Origin: Bacteroidales bacterium
Lineage (GTDB): Bacteria; Bacteroidota; Bacteroidia; Bacteroidales; 4484-276
Reading direction: 5' to 3'
Length of the DNA: 44,772 nucleotides
NCBI GenBank assembly: GCA_014860585.1
Contig: JACZJL010000095.1
Span: forward strand, 1 to 44,772
The notes under the pieces were generated by a model. That model did not search any database. It was not told where the DNA came from and was given only the letters and a program-made list of their open reading frames with translations. A program made the position numbers and the translations under genes. Below are positions 1 through 8,674 of this stretch, in pieces (position 1 is the stretch's first letter; each line of letters begins with the position of its first letter).

Positions 1-441
1 TGCGGTGATTGTTTCTATCAGCAATGAAAATGTTACCGCTGCCATCCACAAAAACATCGTAGGGATAAGCAAGTTGATTGGCATTGGAGCCATATCCGTT
101 GCCGCCGGCTACCGTGGTGCCGCTAATTGCTCCCGGCGCCCCTTTCTGGATGCGGTGATTTGCATAATCCGCAATGAAAATGTTCCCGCTGCCATCCACA
201 AAAACGCCTGTAGGGTAAGCAAGTTGATTGGCATTGGAGCCCTCTCCGTTGCCGCCGGCTACCGTGGTGCCGCTTGTTGCTCCCGGCGCCCATTTCTGGA
301 TGCGGTGATTGTAATAATCAGCAATGAAAATGTTACCGGCGCCGTCAACATGAACACCATATGGATAATACAATTGATTGGCATTGGAGCCCGCTCCGTT
401 GCCGCCGGCGACTGTGGAGCCTTCCGTTGCAGGCAGGTGAG
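1..441 (-). repeat. 150-bp tandem repeat array 2 (about three NHL units, truncated by window edge)
   Basis: The same 150-bp unit as the array at 901-1650, with landmarks at about 142 and 292 and continuing past base 1. One unit (near 142) has Gly instead of Trp in the NHRIQKW motif. Confidence 0.88.
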
Positions 442-3400
442 CCGCACTGTGCACCAGCGTGCTGCCGTTGTAAAAATCAATAGATACGATATCGGGGTCA
501 CCAATCACGTCGAGTAAGGCAAAGCCCAGACATGGGGTATCTCCTGTGTTTTCGAGGACAGGAATAATGCAAATAATTGCCTGATCACTATTGGAACAAC
601 CATTGCCATCGGTTATGGTGTAGGTGAGTTCCTGTGTTCCTGCTGAGGGGTCGAAGATATATCCATCGGATGGATTGCCGCTGACGCCGGTACCCGTCCA
701 TTCACCTCCTATGGGCTCGCCGCCAAGTATGACAGGTTGTGCATTGCTGCTGACCGGCTCATAGGTGCCGGCATCCACCAGGGGCAGATCATAAACAACG
801 ATTTCGTTGGTGGCGACAGAGCAACCGGAGGAAGTTGTTACCACAGCAATGTACGTACCTCCCACAACAGGTGTATAGTTTGTAACCATCGTACCGTCCC
901 ATTTCTGGATGCGGTGATTATTAACATCAGCAATGAAAATGTTCCCGGTGCGATCAACATGAACACCCTGTGGATAACGCAATTGATTGGCATTGGAGCC
1001 CCCTCCGTTGCCGCCGGCTACCGTGGTGCCGCTTGTTGCTCCCGGCGCCCATTTCTGGATGCGGTGATTACTTTGATCCGCAATGAAAATGTTACCGGCG
1101 CCGTCAACATGAAAACCATATGGATAATTCAATTGATTGGCATTGGAGCCCGCTTCGTTGCCGCCGGCTACCGTGGCGCCGCTGGTTGCTCCCGGCTCCC
1201 ATTTCTGGATGCGGTGATTGTCTCTATCAGCAATGAAAATGTTACCGGCGCCATCAACATGAACACCAAATGGATAATTCAATTGATTGGCATTGGAGCC
1301 CGGTCCGTTGCCGCCGGCAACCGTGGTGCCGCTGGTTGCTCCCGGCGCCCATTTCTGGATGCGGTGATTGTAATGATCAGCAATGAAAATATAACCGCTG
1401 CCATCCACAAAAACGCCTGTTGTATAATCAAGTTGATTGGCATTGGAGCCCGCTCCGTTGCCGCCGGCTACCGTGGTGCCGCTAATTGCTCCCGGCACCC
1501 ATTTCTGAATGCGGTGATTGTAATGATCAGCAATGAAAATGTTCCCGCTGCCATCCACAAAAACGCCTGTAGGATAATAAAGTTGACTGGCATTGGAGCC
1601 CCCTCCGTTGCCGCCGGCGACTGTGGAGCCTTCCGTTGCAGGCAGGCGAACCGCACTGTGCACCAGCGTGCTGCCGTTGTAATAATCAATAGATACGATA
1701 TCGGGGTCACCAATCACGTCGAGTAAGGCAAAGCCCAGACATGGGGCATCTCCTGTGTTTTCGAGGGTAGCTGTTGGCCCTGCCTCGCATGGTGAATCTC
1801 CGTTTATTGACCAGCCTTTGACACCTGTAAGGATGGTTCTTGCAGCATAAGCTGAGCAGTTATATTGTCTGCCGTCTGCTCCAAGGCTGAGACCATTGGG
1901 AGTTGATGGATTTGCATACCAGCCTGTGAGTGTAGCAGAATAAATGGAGCAATCCATGCCGCAATTATCCAGCATGTTTGTTAAATTTACAGTACTGTTG
2001 AATGTCCAGCTCCCGATGTTCTGGTTGAAAGCACTTGCACCAGAAAACATCGAATTCATAGTAGTGACGGCCGAAGTATTCCAGTTAGTGATATTTGCGG
2101 GTCCATTTAATACAGAACAACCACTAAACATACTACTCATACTTGAAACTGAACTCAAGACAGGAAGGTCAGTGGCTGTAATATTTAAATTTGAACAACC
2201 ATAGAATGCGGTTTCCATACTTGTCCATTCAATCGTACCCCACTGATTCACATCGAGCAGTTTTTGTTTGTCGGTGCCATCATTCATATTAAACCTGTTA
2301 AAAGTACCTGCACCCGGTGTGACATTTACTTTGTATGTGCCGGCAGCAGGGAAAGTGATGGTGGTGATTCCATTTCCGGTCAGAGTCCCATTAATGGCCG
2401 GATTTGAAGCATCTTCCCAGTAGATGGAATAATTATCGCCAACTCCCGGGAAATCAACTTTATCAGGGTCAGAGCCGGGATTGTCGGTTTTCCAGGTGGT
2501 GATGAAATAAGTACTCTCTCCCATCCAGAACTCACTAAAAGAAGTAACTCCAGTGATTTGAGTAGTAGTGGCAGTTTTTGTTCCCATCGTCGGATTTGTC
2601 CATGTTCCGCCATCATTTTTACCAACGATGAAATTAGCTGTATTGGCACCCCCTGTAAGATCACCCGCAACGAAATTAAAGGTGGCATTGTAGTTGTCAA
2701 ATACCGTACCCGCGTTGGTAATGGTCCATTTCCTGTTGAGGTAATTTATCTGGCTGATATTGGATACAACAGGCGGGGCAGAACCGGGCTTAACTGTCGA
2801 AGCCAGAATATCTCCTGCTGTTGTAACATTGTTAAAAGCTAAATTAACTGGAGCATATACGGTTGCATCCCCTATTTCAAATGTGTGAGTAGCTGTTCCT
2901 GTTGGTATATTTTTCTGCAGATTGCCATTTATCCAACCATTTGTGCGAACGACACTGCCTGTTGATGCGATTATTACCTTATTTGAACCGGTATTAACAA
3001 GTCCGCCGGAAAGGTTAATTTCAAGTGGCCTGGTAACGGTGATATCACTGGCCAGTACCACGTTTCCGGTAGTTTTAAACAGTCTTAAGTAATCGAAGGT
3101 GGTGGCGCCGGTAATGGTCTGGACACCGGTGCCGTTGAAGTAGACGGCGCGATCATTCGGGTTGAAGGTTCCCGAGCCATTACGCGTCCAGTTGCCCTTA
3201 ACATGCAGGTCGCCCAAGTTGGCATTCGACAGTGAGAGCACACCGGTGGTATTGATCACTACGTTGCCAAGCACATTAAGCTTTTCTGTCATATCATAGG
3301 AATCATAATCCATATAAAGCCCGCCGTCAAGGGTAAGGTTGCCAGCCATTTGCCTTGCTGTACCGGTGCCCCCGTAACCGAGGTTGAGTGATGAGCCACT

Positions 3401-4606
3401 ATTGATAGTTACATTATTTGGATACCCCGCTCCGCCGGTGGAAGTCCATTCGTCGCCCCGGTTATAAGTGGATCCGGTATTGTAAACCAGGGTAGATGAA
3501 GGCCCATAGGTTGGCGAACCGGTAAAATAACCTCCGGGATTTATTTGACAAATTCCGTTGATGGTTGTTGTACCATTGATATAATTGTCTCCGATAGCCA
3601 GTGAAGCCCCGGGGCTAACAGTTACTGAACCATAATTATAAAATGCCATACCGTTGGCCGTGGTTAATGAGCCTCCGGTATTGACGGTTGTGGTACGACC
3701 ATTGTTTCTTTCAACAACAACATCAGCAATTACGGCATGTCCCGCTGATACGACGACATTGTCGTTAAGTGTTGGTACCATGCCGCCAACCCAGGTTGAG
3801 GAAGCGGACCAGTTGCCTGATGTGGCTGAAGTGACTGTACGATCTATAAGCGTCCATTGAAGTGTAAATGTTCCGGAACCGATGTAGGCATCGACAACGA
3901 AATAAACCGTTTGTGTTGAACCGGTGGTGTTTGTCCAGGGATTATGTTGTGTATCGGGATCATCGATGCAGTACAAGGTGGTGCTTCCCGGACAACTGCC
4001 GCCGTATCCCATGTAATGATAGGAATCATATTCGTTAGCGGATTGCCAGATATCGACGGTATAACCGTTTGGAACATTGATGTAAAAAATCCTGTCAGGA
4101 TAACCTGTACGGCAAACACCAATGTCGTTTGCGTATCCTACTGTTGTGCTGCTGTAAGGGCTGGTAAGGGTTGCAAGATTTTGAGGATTGGTGCAATTTT
4201 CACCCGGTAAAAAACCCATATATGTACAGGTCGTTGTAACACAATTATTATACTCTAGCCCACAGGAGGAATTTGTATTCCAGTGGCAGTAATGTGTTCC
4301 GCCTGTCGTTGCTGTCCATTGCAGTGGACTATTTCCATAGGCAACTACCGGTCCATTGTAAGTTCCCCTCCTGATAGTAACAAATCCCCCGCCACTGATA
4401 GCACATTGATAGATTGTCCCTGAAACAACATTCGAAAGGGGGCTATATTCCGAACGGTAACTGCAAGTTGAAAATGTTACCGTACCGGAGGTTGGGGCCG
4501 TAGCTGAACCATACTGTGAAGTATTGGTGCATTGCCCCTGAGCCTGTTGGCTGATCCCGCTAACCAGGACAATCAACATTGTTAGAATAGTAAAGAATTT
4601 TTTCAT
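1..4606 (-). CDS. Giant secreted NHL-repeat / BspA-type surface protein (C-terminus beyond window)
   Basis: The frame is open from ATG 4606 to the left edge (about 1535 residues, no stop). Residues 1-24 are a signal peptide (MKK, hydrophobic run, then QAQG). About 134-255 look like a bacterial pre-peptidase C-terminal-type domain. About 259-540 begin with a SGNWSASSTW motif and continue as a Gly/Thr/Asn-rich beta-helix-like stretch. About 785-892 contain DUF285 (BspA-like) repeats with SSMFSGCS and NSMFSGAS. From 985 an array of 50-residue NHL repeats follows (each with GVFVDGSGNIFIAD and NHRIQKW), then an Ig-like spacer (about 1236-1349) and a second NHL array running off the window. Such proteins are usually cell-surface or extracellular; NHL repeats form beta-propellers. 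A T9SS sorting tail is expected but lies outside. The plus-strand open frames here are mirror images of the repeats. Function unknown. Confidence 0.88.
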   Translation of the reverse strand, partial: MKKFFTILTMLIVLVSGISQQAQGQCTNTSQYGSATAPTSGTVTFSTCSYRSEYSPLSNVVSGTIYQCAISGGGFVTIRRGTYNGPVVAYGNSPLQWTATTGGTHYCHWNTNSSCGLEYNNCVTTTCTYMGFLPGENCTNPQNLATLTSPYSSTTVGYANDIGVCRTGYPDRIFYINVPNGYTVDIWQSANEYDSYHYMGYGGSCPGSTTLYCIDDPDTQHNPWTNTTGSTQTVYFVVDAYIGSGTFTLQWTLIDRTVTSATSGNWSASSTWVGGMVPTLNDNVVVSAGHAVIADVVVERNNGRTTTVNTGGSLTTANGMAFYNYGSVTVSPGASLAIGDNYINGTTTINGICQINPGGYFTGSPTYGPSSTLVYNTGSTYNRGDEWTSTGGAGYPNNVTINSGSSLNLGYGGTGTARQMAGNLTLDGGLYMDYDSYDMTEKLNVLGNVVINTTGVLSLSNANLGDLHVKGNWTRNGSGTFNPNDRAVYFNGTGVQTITGATTFDYLRLFKTTGNVVLASDITVTRPLEINLSGGLVNTGSNKVIIASTGSVVRTNGWINGNLQKNIPTGTATHTFEIGDATVYAPVNLAFNNVTTAGDILASTVKPGSAPPVVSNISQINYLNRKWTITNAGTVFDNYNATFNFVAGDLTGGANTANFIVGKNDGGTWTNPTMGTKTATTTQITGVTSFSEFWMGESTYFITTWKTDNPGSDPDKVDFPGVGDNYSIYWEDASNPAINGTLTGNGITTITFPAAGTYKVNVTPGAGTFNRFNMNDGTDKQKLLDVNQWGTIEWTSMETAFYGCSNLNITATDLPVLSSVSSMSSMFSGCSVLNGPANITNWNTSAVTTMNSMFSGASAFNQNIGSWTFNSTVNLTNMLDNCGMDCSIYSATLTGWYANPSTPNGLSLGADGRQYNCSAYAARTILTGVKGWSINGDSPCEAGPTATLENTGDAPCLGFALLDVIGDPDIVSIDYYNGSTLVHSAVRLPATEGSTVAGGNGGGSNASQLYYPTGVFVDGSGNIFIADHYNHRIQKWVPGAISGTTVAGGNGAGSNANQLDYTTGVFVDGSGYIFIADHYNHRIQKWAPGATSGTTVAGGNGPGSNANQLNYPFGVHVDGAGNIFIADRDNHRIQKWEPGATSGATVAGGNEAGSNANQLNYPYGFHVDGAGNIFIADQSNHRIQKWAPGATSGTTVAGGNGGGSNANQLRYPQGVHVDRTGNIFIADVNNHRIQKWDGTMVTNYTPVVGGTYIAVVTTSSGCSVATNEIVVYDLPLVDAGTYEPVSSNAQPVILGGEPIGGEWTGTGVSGNPSDGYIFDPSAGTQELTYTITDGNGCSNSDQAIICIIPVLENTGDTPCLGFALLDVIGDPDIVSIDFYNGSTLVHSAAHLPATEGSTVAGGNGAGSNANQLYYPYGVHVDGAGNIFIADYYNHRIQKWAPGATSGTTVAGGNGEGSNANQLAYPTGVFVDGSGNIFIADYANHRIQKGAPGAISGTTVAGGNGYGSNANQLAYPYDVFVDGSGNIFIADRNNHR
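422..557 (-). repeat. Copy A of a 136-bp segment duplicated at 1631-1766
   Basis: This segment matches 1631-1766 with about four mismatches in 136 bases. It encodes the linker (LENTGD ... LPATEGS) directly N-terminal to each NHL array, so the duplicated module was linker plus NHL array, with an offset of 1209 bp. Confidence 0.85.
901..1650 (-). repeat. 150-bp tandem repeat array 1 (five NHL units)
   Basis: Five units repeat with an exact 150-bp period; the landmark ATTTCTGGAT (plus strand) occurs at 901, 1051, 1201, 1351 and, as ATTTCTGAAT, at 1501. On the minus strand each unit encodes one 50-residue NHL repeat. Units are nearly identical at DNA level, so recent duplication or gene conversion is likely. 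Confidence 0.9.
1631..1766 (-). repeat. Copy B of the duplicated linker segment
   Basis: Partner of 422-557. It precedes NHL array 1 in the coding direction. Confidence 0.85.
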
Positions 4607-4637
4607 ACAATTAATGTTTAAATGAATAAATAAAAAA

Positions 4638-5069
4638 TTAAGTTTTTATGACTGACATTTTAAATATGATCAAATCAGGACGGCAGTGATGTTTACAAAT
4701 AAATACACCCAGAGCAGGGTTGTCGGTAGTATGAAATGCGCTGCCGGGATCGAGCAGGCCGGCATCAACGTTAGCGCCGGTGCCGCTGTGGCCGGCATCG
4801 TTCAGCCAGGCGTGCTGCCACTCACCGCTGCCCACACGGTATTTTACAAATACCCAGGCGGCTTCCCAGTTGTTGGGTTCGGAGGAGGTGCGCCAGGAGT
4901 TTTCCCATGTGAGGTCAAACTGCACCAGCGAGTAGTTGGAGGCATGGTTTACCCCCGCGGTAGTGTTCTGCCCGGTTACCAGTACGTTGGTAATTTTGAT
5001 GTTGTTGGCGCTCAGGCCACCCAACAGCAACCCCAGAGAGATGAGGATTGTAAACTTTTTTCGTTTGAT
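4638..5069 (-). pseudogene. Truncated secreted-protein N-terminus (SUMF1/formylglycine-enzyme-associated type)
   Basis: The minus frame reads from a signal-peptide-like start (IKRKKFTILISL, then GLLLGG and SANN) into a domain with NVLVTGQNTTAG, FDLTWENSWRTS and AWVFVKYRVGSGEWQHAWL. I recognise this as the N-terminal domain of Bacteroidota lipoproteins and secreted proteins that normally continue into a SUMF1-type domain. Here homology-like sequence stops after NPALGVFI and the frame ends some 18 residues later at 4638. The codon where ATG is expected (5069-5067) is ATC; the only in-frame alternatives are TTG/CTG codons near 5030. It therefore looks like a start-less, 3'-deleted relic, sitting upstream of the giant NHL gene on the same strand. 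Confidence 0.6.
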
Positions 5070-5128
5070 AGAATTAGAGTTTAATGATACATAACATTAA
5101 CTAAAGTATTTATTTTCAGTGAACTATA

Positions 5129-5434
5129 TTAACCATCCATCTTTCTGCCAACTTTTTGGCTCTCCACCGCCCGCCGTTCCCAATCGCCCATCTTCACCCC
5201 CGGTCCAACCCTCCCAAACCATCCAGCAACAAGGAGTAGAAAGGATTTTTTCATCGGGGGAAATGGTTTATGGATTTAATTTCATTTTTTCGGGTTGTTG
5301 ATTTTTTGAGGTTGAGCAAATTTCAGCATAAATTCTATACGAGATCAGAATTAAAATGTTAAAATCGCAATTTATAGAAATTCTAAATAAAAATGGAGTG
5401 GTGGAGGAATGGAGGCATGGAGTGGTGGAGGGAT
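5129..5434. other. Intergenic stretch with TGG-rich low-complexity repeats
   Basis: No convincing gene. Two near-identical 19-base direct repeats (one mismatch, starts 24 apart) lie at 5393-5411 and 5417-5435 and are made of ATGGAGTGGTGGAGG-type sequence. A related TGG/GGG-rich stretch lies on the minus strand at about 5155-5235, inside a 41-codon open frame (5254 to 5129). Such tracts are common in Bacteroidota intergenic DNA and are probably non-coding. Confidence 0.45.
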
Positions 5435-5460
5435 GCTTGCCCGACTAGGACGTGTCTTGT

Positions 5461-5545
5461 CCTGAAATAAGTTTACACAAAAACTAAACACATTTCAGGA
5501 TTATGAAGATAAAGGTAAAGCGTTTCACAGACGAATTCAAATTAA
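5461..5545 (+). mobile_element. Probable IS3-family left-end / orfA remnant
   Basis: From ATG 5503 the frame starts MKIKVKRFTDEFKLK, which resembles the N-terminus of IS3-family OrfA transposases, then loses all resemblance and runs into the Uma2 gene. Just upstream is an 8-bp inverted repeat, CCTGAAAT (5461-5468) and ATTTCAGG (5492-5499). No other transposase part is present. The IS family is inferred from a few residues only. Confidence 0.35.
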
Positions 5546-5596
5546 AGCCCCTAAATCTGAAGCGGCATGATTTTCCAAAGTATTTTTCAAAATCAT

Positions 5597-5604
5597 TATC
5601 TTTG
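5597..5604 (+). promoter_or_regulatory. Promoter -7 element of the Uma2 gene
   Basis: TATCTTTG matches the Bacteroidota consensus TAnnTTTG. It lies 22 bases before ATG 5626 and downstream of the alternative ATG 5503, so it supports 5626 as the start. Confidence 0.6.
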
Positions 5605-5625
5605 TCAAAATTAACATCAGAAATT

Positions 5626-6216
5626 ATGGACACGCTGAATTTAGACCTCAACAAACGATACACCTACGCCGACTATCTTACCTGGATGGACGATGTGAGG
5701 AGGGAATTGCACGATGGTTTTATTAAACTGATGACCCCGGCGCCATCTTCGAAGCATCAGGAAATTTCGACAAATCTGGTTAGCATTTACTGGAATTTTT
5801 TACGAAAGAAACAGTGCAAAATTTACCATGCTCCTTCAGATGTCCGGTTTCCAAAGAATAGAAAAAGCCAAGACGATAAACAGGTTTACACCGTTCTTCA
5901 GCCCGATTTATATATTGTTTGTGATCTTTCCAAGATTGATACACGCGGTTGTCTGGGTGCTCCTGACCTGATAATAGAGATTATTTCGCCGAAAAACCCT
6001 AAACTTGATTTGAAGGATAAATTCGATATTTATCAGGAACACGGTGTTCGGGAATATTGGATTGTAAACCCGAACGATGAGAACGTGAGTGTGTTTTTTT
6101 TAGATGAAAAGGGGAAATTTCAGCTTGTGGGCATGTATGCCGAAGATGATAAAATCCCGGTGAATATCTTTAATGGCGATTTGAAAGTTGATTTAACGGA
6201 GGTTTTTATTCACTAG
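5626..6216 (+). CDS. Uma2 family (DUF820) PD-(D/E)XK nuclease-like protein
   Basis: The 196-residue product has the Uma2/DUF820 layout: YTYADYLTW and ELHDGFIKLM near the N-terminus, HQEISTNL, LQPDLYIVCD, then the core APDLIIEIISP followed by YQEHGVREYWIVNP. The family has a restriction-endonuclease-like fold with the Asp and Glu of PDLIIEI as presumed active-site residues; the biological role is unknown. The frame extends upstream to ATG 5503, but those 41 residues look like a transposase remnant and a TAnnTTTG element lies between, so ATG 5626 is preferred. It stands alone, between a probable IS relic and a MITE-like element, consistent with an accessory gene. Confidence 0.85.
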   Translation: MDTLNLDLNKRYTYADYLTWMDDVRRELHDGFIKLMTPAPSSKHQEISTNLVSIYWNFLRKKQCKIYHAPSDVRFPKNRKSQDDKQVYTVLQPDLYIVCDLSKIDTRGCLGAPDLIIEIISPKNPKLDLKDKFDIYQEHGVREYWIVNPNDENVSVFFLDEKGKFQLVGMYAEDDKIPVNIFNGDLKVDLTEVFIH

Positions 6217-6257
6217 AAAAATAACCGCCTATCTGTTAAAAGTTAGACGAAAAAAAA

Positions 6258-6430
6258 GAGGCTGTCTCAAAAGTCTTTCTTTTGGATTTTCAACGCTTTT
6301 TGACCCTTGATCCCTAAAGGGAAAGCGTTGAAAATCAGGCTCCCGGAATTTATCCCGACAAAGTCGGGAGGGATGGGGTAATCCTGATTTTCAACATTTC
6401 AAGGATTAAGCAGACTTTTGAGTCAGCCTC
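6258..6430. mobile_element. MITE-like element with 19-bp terminal inverted repeats
   Basis: The ends GAGGCTGTCTCAAAAGTCT (6258-6276) and AGACTTTTGAGTCAGCCTC (6412-6430) are inverted copies with one mismatch. Inside, GATTTTCAACGCTTT pairs with AAAGCGTTGAAAATC, and TCCCGAC pairs with GTCGGGA, so the whole 173-base element is strongly foldable. It has no coding capacity. I recognise GAGGCTGTCTCAAAAG as a common terminus of Bacteroidota insertion sequences. No target-site duplication is evident. Confidence 0.7.
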
Positions 6431-6594
6431 TGCCCGTTCGGCTAAATCTCAACTATTAATGTTTCATGATTCAAATGCAGGAAAAGTCTCCAGGATAGTC
6501 CACACCTCGCTGGTTTTAAAAATCTGGTTGGTCTGATGGCATGCAGGGTGTCGAACCTTCTTGGTGTGAACTACAACCTTAAAAGTTTTACACC
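6431..6594. other. Gap between MITE-like element and argS stop
   Basis: No gene, terminator hairpin or RNA gene was recognised in this stretch, which follows argS on the minus strand. Confidence 0.4.
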
Positions 6595-8394
6595 TTACAT
6601 CCTCTCAGGCACCTCAATTCCAAGGAGGCTCATGGCCGATCTGATTACATTGCCAGTAAACCCTGACAACATCAAACGAAAAGCTACGAGTACTGGCTCG
6701 CTTTCCCGAAGGATGGGTGTTTCCTGATAATACTGATTAAACTCTTTTGCCAACTCATACACGTAGTTGGCAATGAGTGCCGGGCTATAATTCAGGCCGG
6801 CTTCATTCAACACTGCAGGGTAATCGTGCAGGACTTTCAGCAGTGATATTTCCTTTTGCAACAACTTTTCCGGAGGAGAAAACGCTGAATAGTTGATCCC
6901 CTTTTCGTCAGCTTTACGGAACAATGAGCGGATTCTGGCGTGTGTATATTGGATAAATGGCCCGGTATTTCCGTTGAAATCAATGGATTCTTCAGGGTTG
7001 AAGAGCATGTTTTTTTTTGGGTCAACTTTCAGGATAAAATATTTTAAAGCGCCTAATCCTATCATGCGATGGAGGTTTTCTTTTTCTAATTCCGAAAAAT
7101 TATCAGTTTTACCCAGCTCTTCTGTTGTCGATTTTGCTGTCTGGTACATTTCTTCCAACAGGTCGTCGGCGTCAACCACTGTCCCTTCGCGAGATTTCAT
7201 GCGTCCGTGCGGAAGTTCAACCATTCCATATGAAAGATGAAGCATATCATCAGCCCATGCTCTACCCATTCTTTTAAGTACTTTTTTCAACACATCGAAA
7301 TGGTAATTCTGCTCATTACCCACAACGTAAATCAACTTTTCGGGGTTGAATTCATCTTTGCGCAACTGAGCGGTACCCAAATCCTGCGTCATATACACCG
7401 AAGTGCCATCGGCTCTGAGCAACAGTTTTTCATCAAGGCCTTCATCAGTCAGATCGCACCATACCGAACCATCTTTTTTACGAAAAAGTGTGCCATTTTT
7501 CAACCCCTCCTCAACCAGTTCACGACCAAGCAAATAGGTTTCCGATTCGTAATAAACCTTATCAAAATCCACACCCAATCTGGCATAGGTCTTATCAAAT
7601 CCTTCATAAACCCATCCATTCATCATCGCCCAAATCTTCCTGATCTCTGGTTTTTGTTCCTCCCATTGCACCAGCATTTCCTGCGCTTCCATGATCAAAG
7701 AAGCCTCTTTTTCGGCAACCTCTTCGTCTATGCCATTTTTGACCAATACTGCAATCTCGGCTTTGTAATGCTTATCAAACATCACGTAATATTTACCTAC
7801 TAAATGATCGCCTTTTAACCCTGTTGATTGAGGCGTTTCACCATTTCCCCACCTGATCCAGGCCAACATTGATTTACAGATATGAATCCCGCGATCGTTC
7901 ACCAGATTAACTTTCACCACGTTTTTACCATTTGCATCCAGGATTTTTGCTACTGAGAACCCCAAAAGGTTATTCCGGATATGACCGAGATGCAAAGGTT
8001 TATTGGTGTTAGGTGAGGAATATTCAACAACCACCGGCTTTCCGCTCTTTTCAGCGACCAACCCGAAATTCTTCACAGCCGAGTTGTGAATGAAAAAATC
8101 CTTCCAGTATGATTCGTTGATCAAAAGGTTCACAAATCCCTTAATCACATTGAAACTACTGACCTCCGTCAAATTCTCCGTAAGGTACTGGCCCAGTTCG
8201 TGAGCCGTGATTTCAGGTGATTTTTTTGAAATCTTTATAAAAGGAAAGACCACGATCGTAAAATCGCCTTCAAACTCGCGCCGGGTTTTTTGCAACGAAA
8301 TTGCTGCAGAATCAACCGGTTGTCCCCAAAGGTTTTGAACGGCTTCAGTGGTTTTTATGATAAGCTGTTGTTCAATCATGGCTATTTTGGTCAT
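6595..8394 (-). CDS. argS: Arginyl-tRNA synthetase
   Basis: Class I arginyl-tRNA synthetase, charging tRNA-Arg in the cytoplasm. The 599-residue protein has an N-terminal domain with KISKKSPEI, the HIGH motif as HLGH in NTNKPLHLGHIRNN (about residue 135), the KMSKS-like MKSREG after LPHGR (about 400), and a C-terminal anticodon-binding (DALR) helical domain with FNQYYQETPIL. ATG 8394 is chosen because the -7 element TATTTTTG overlaps the upstream TTG 8409; ATG 8379 is also possible. It is a single gene, divergent from the GTPase gene at 8675. Confidence 0.97.
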   Translation of the reverse strand: MTKIAMIEQQLIIKTTEAVQNLWGQPVDSAAISLQKTRREFEGDFTIVVFPFIKISKKSPEITAHELGQYLTENLTEVSSFNVIKGFVNLLINESYWKDFFIHNSAVKNFGLVAEKSGKPVVVEYSSPNTNKPLHLGHIRNNLLGFSVAKILDANGKNVVKVNLVNDRGIHICKSMLAWIRWGNGETPQSTGLKGDHLVGKYYVMFDKHYKAEIAVLVKNGIDEEVAEKEASLIMEAQEMLVQWEEQKPEIRKIWAMMNGWVYEGFDKTYARLGVDFDKVYYESETYLLGRELVEEGLKNGTLFRKKDGSVWCDLTDEGLDEKLLLRADGTSVYMTQDLGTAQLRKDEFNPEKLIYVVGNEQNYHFDVLKKVLKRMGRAWADDMLHLSYGMVELPHGRMKSREGTVVDADDLLEEMYQTAKSTTEELGKTDNFSELEKENLHRMIGLGALKYFILKVDPKKNMLFNPEESIDFNGNTGPFIQYTHARIRSLFRKADEKGINYSAFSPPEKLLQKEISLLKVLHDYPAVLNEAGLNYSPALIANYVYELAKEFNQYYQETPILRESEPVLVAFRLMLSGFTGNVIRSAMSLLGIEVPERM

Positions 8395-8406
8395 TAATTT
8401 TTGATG

Positions 8407-8414
8407 CAAAAATA
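8407..8414 (-). promoter_or_regulatory. Promoter -7 element of argS
   Basis: TATTTTTG on the minus strand, 12 bases before ATG 8394, which implies a very short leader. Confidence 0.55.
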
Positions 8415-8619
8415 GAAAAAACGAGGCGCTTCATCGGGCATTATCTTTCATAACTTAATTCATATCCATTTTAAGCAGTATGATCATTCAGATTTTATAG
8501 TTTGCAAATCAGTTACTTAACCGAATGATTATAACATTCAAAAGTCAGGATTTTGATTTCGGGGGGAAAGATTTCCTAAAAAATCTCATTGCCAGTCTCA
8601 TTTTTTTGCTCTAAACCGT

Positions 8620-8627
8620 TATCTTTG
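8620..8627 (+). promoter_or_regulatory. Promoter -7 element of the COG2403-type GTPase gene
   Basis: TATCTTTG, 47 bases before ATG 8675; a perfect TAnnTTTG match. Confidence 0.55.
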
Positions 8628-8674
8628 CGCCACTTTACAAAAAGTTAGTTTTAAATAATTTAAGGGAAATAATA

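Noticed and set aside
5-1726. Long plus-strand open frames (5-517 and 737-1726) with internal repeats
   Set aside because: They are the reverse complement of the NHL repeats; only the minus strand gives signal peptide, NHL motifs and continuity from 4606.
4686-5084. Plus-strand open frame of 132 codons
   Set aside because: It is antisense to the recognisable secreted-protein relic and has no family features.
5129-5254. Minus-strand 41-codon frame starting MKKSFLLL
   Set aside because: After a brief hydrophobic start it is a TGG/GGG-rich low-complexity tract like the repeats at 5393-5435.
5503-5625. Upstream start for the Uma2 gene
   Set aside because: A -7 promoter element lies inside it and the residues look like a transposase start, not Uma2.
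6530-6560. Possible tRNA T-arm (GGTTCGACACC on the minus strand)
   Set aside because: No matching acceptor, D or anticodon arms could be found.
7237-7803. Plus-strand 188-codon frame inside argS
   Set aside because: It is antisense shadow of a well-conserved tRNA synthetase.
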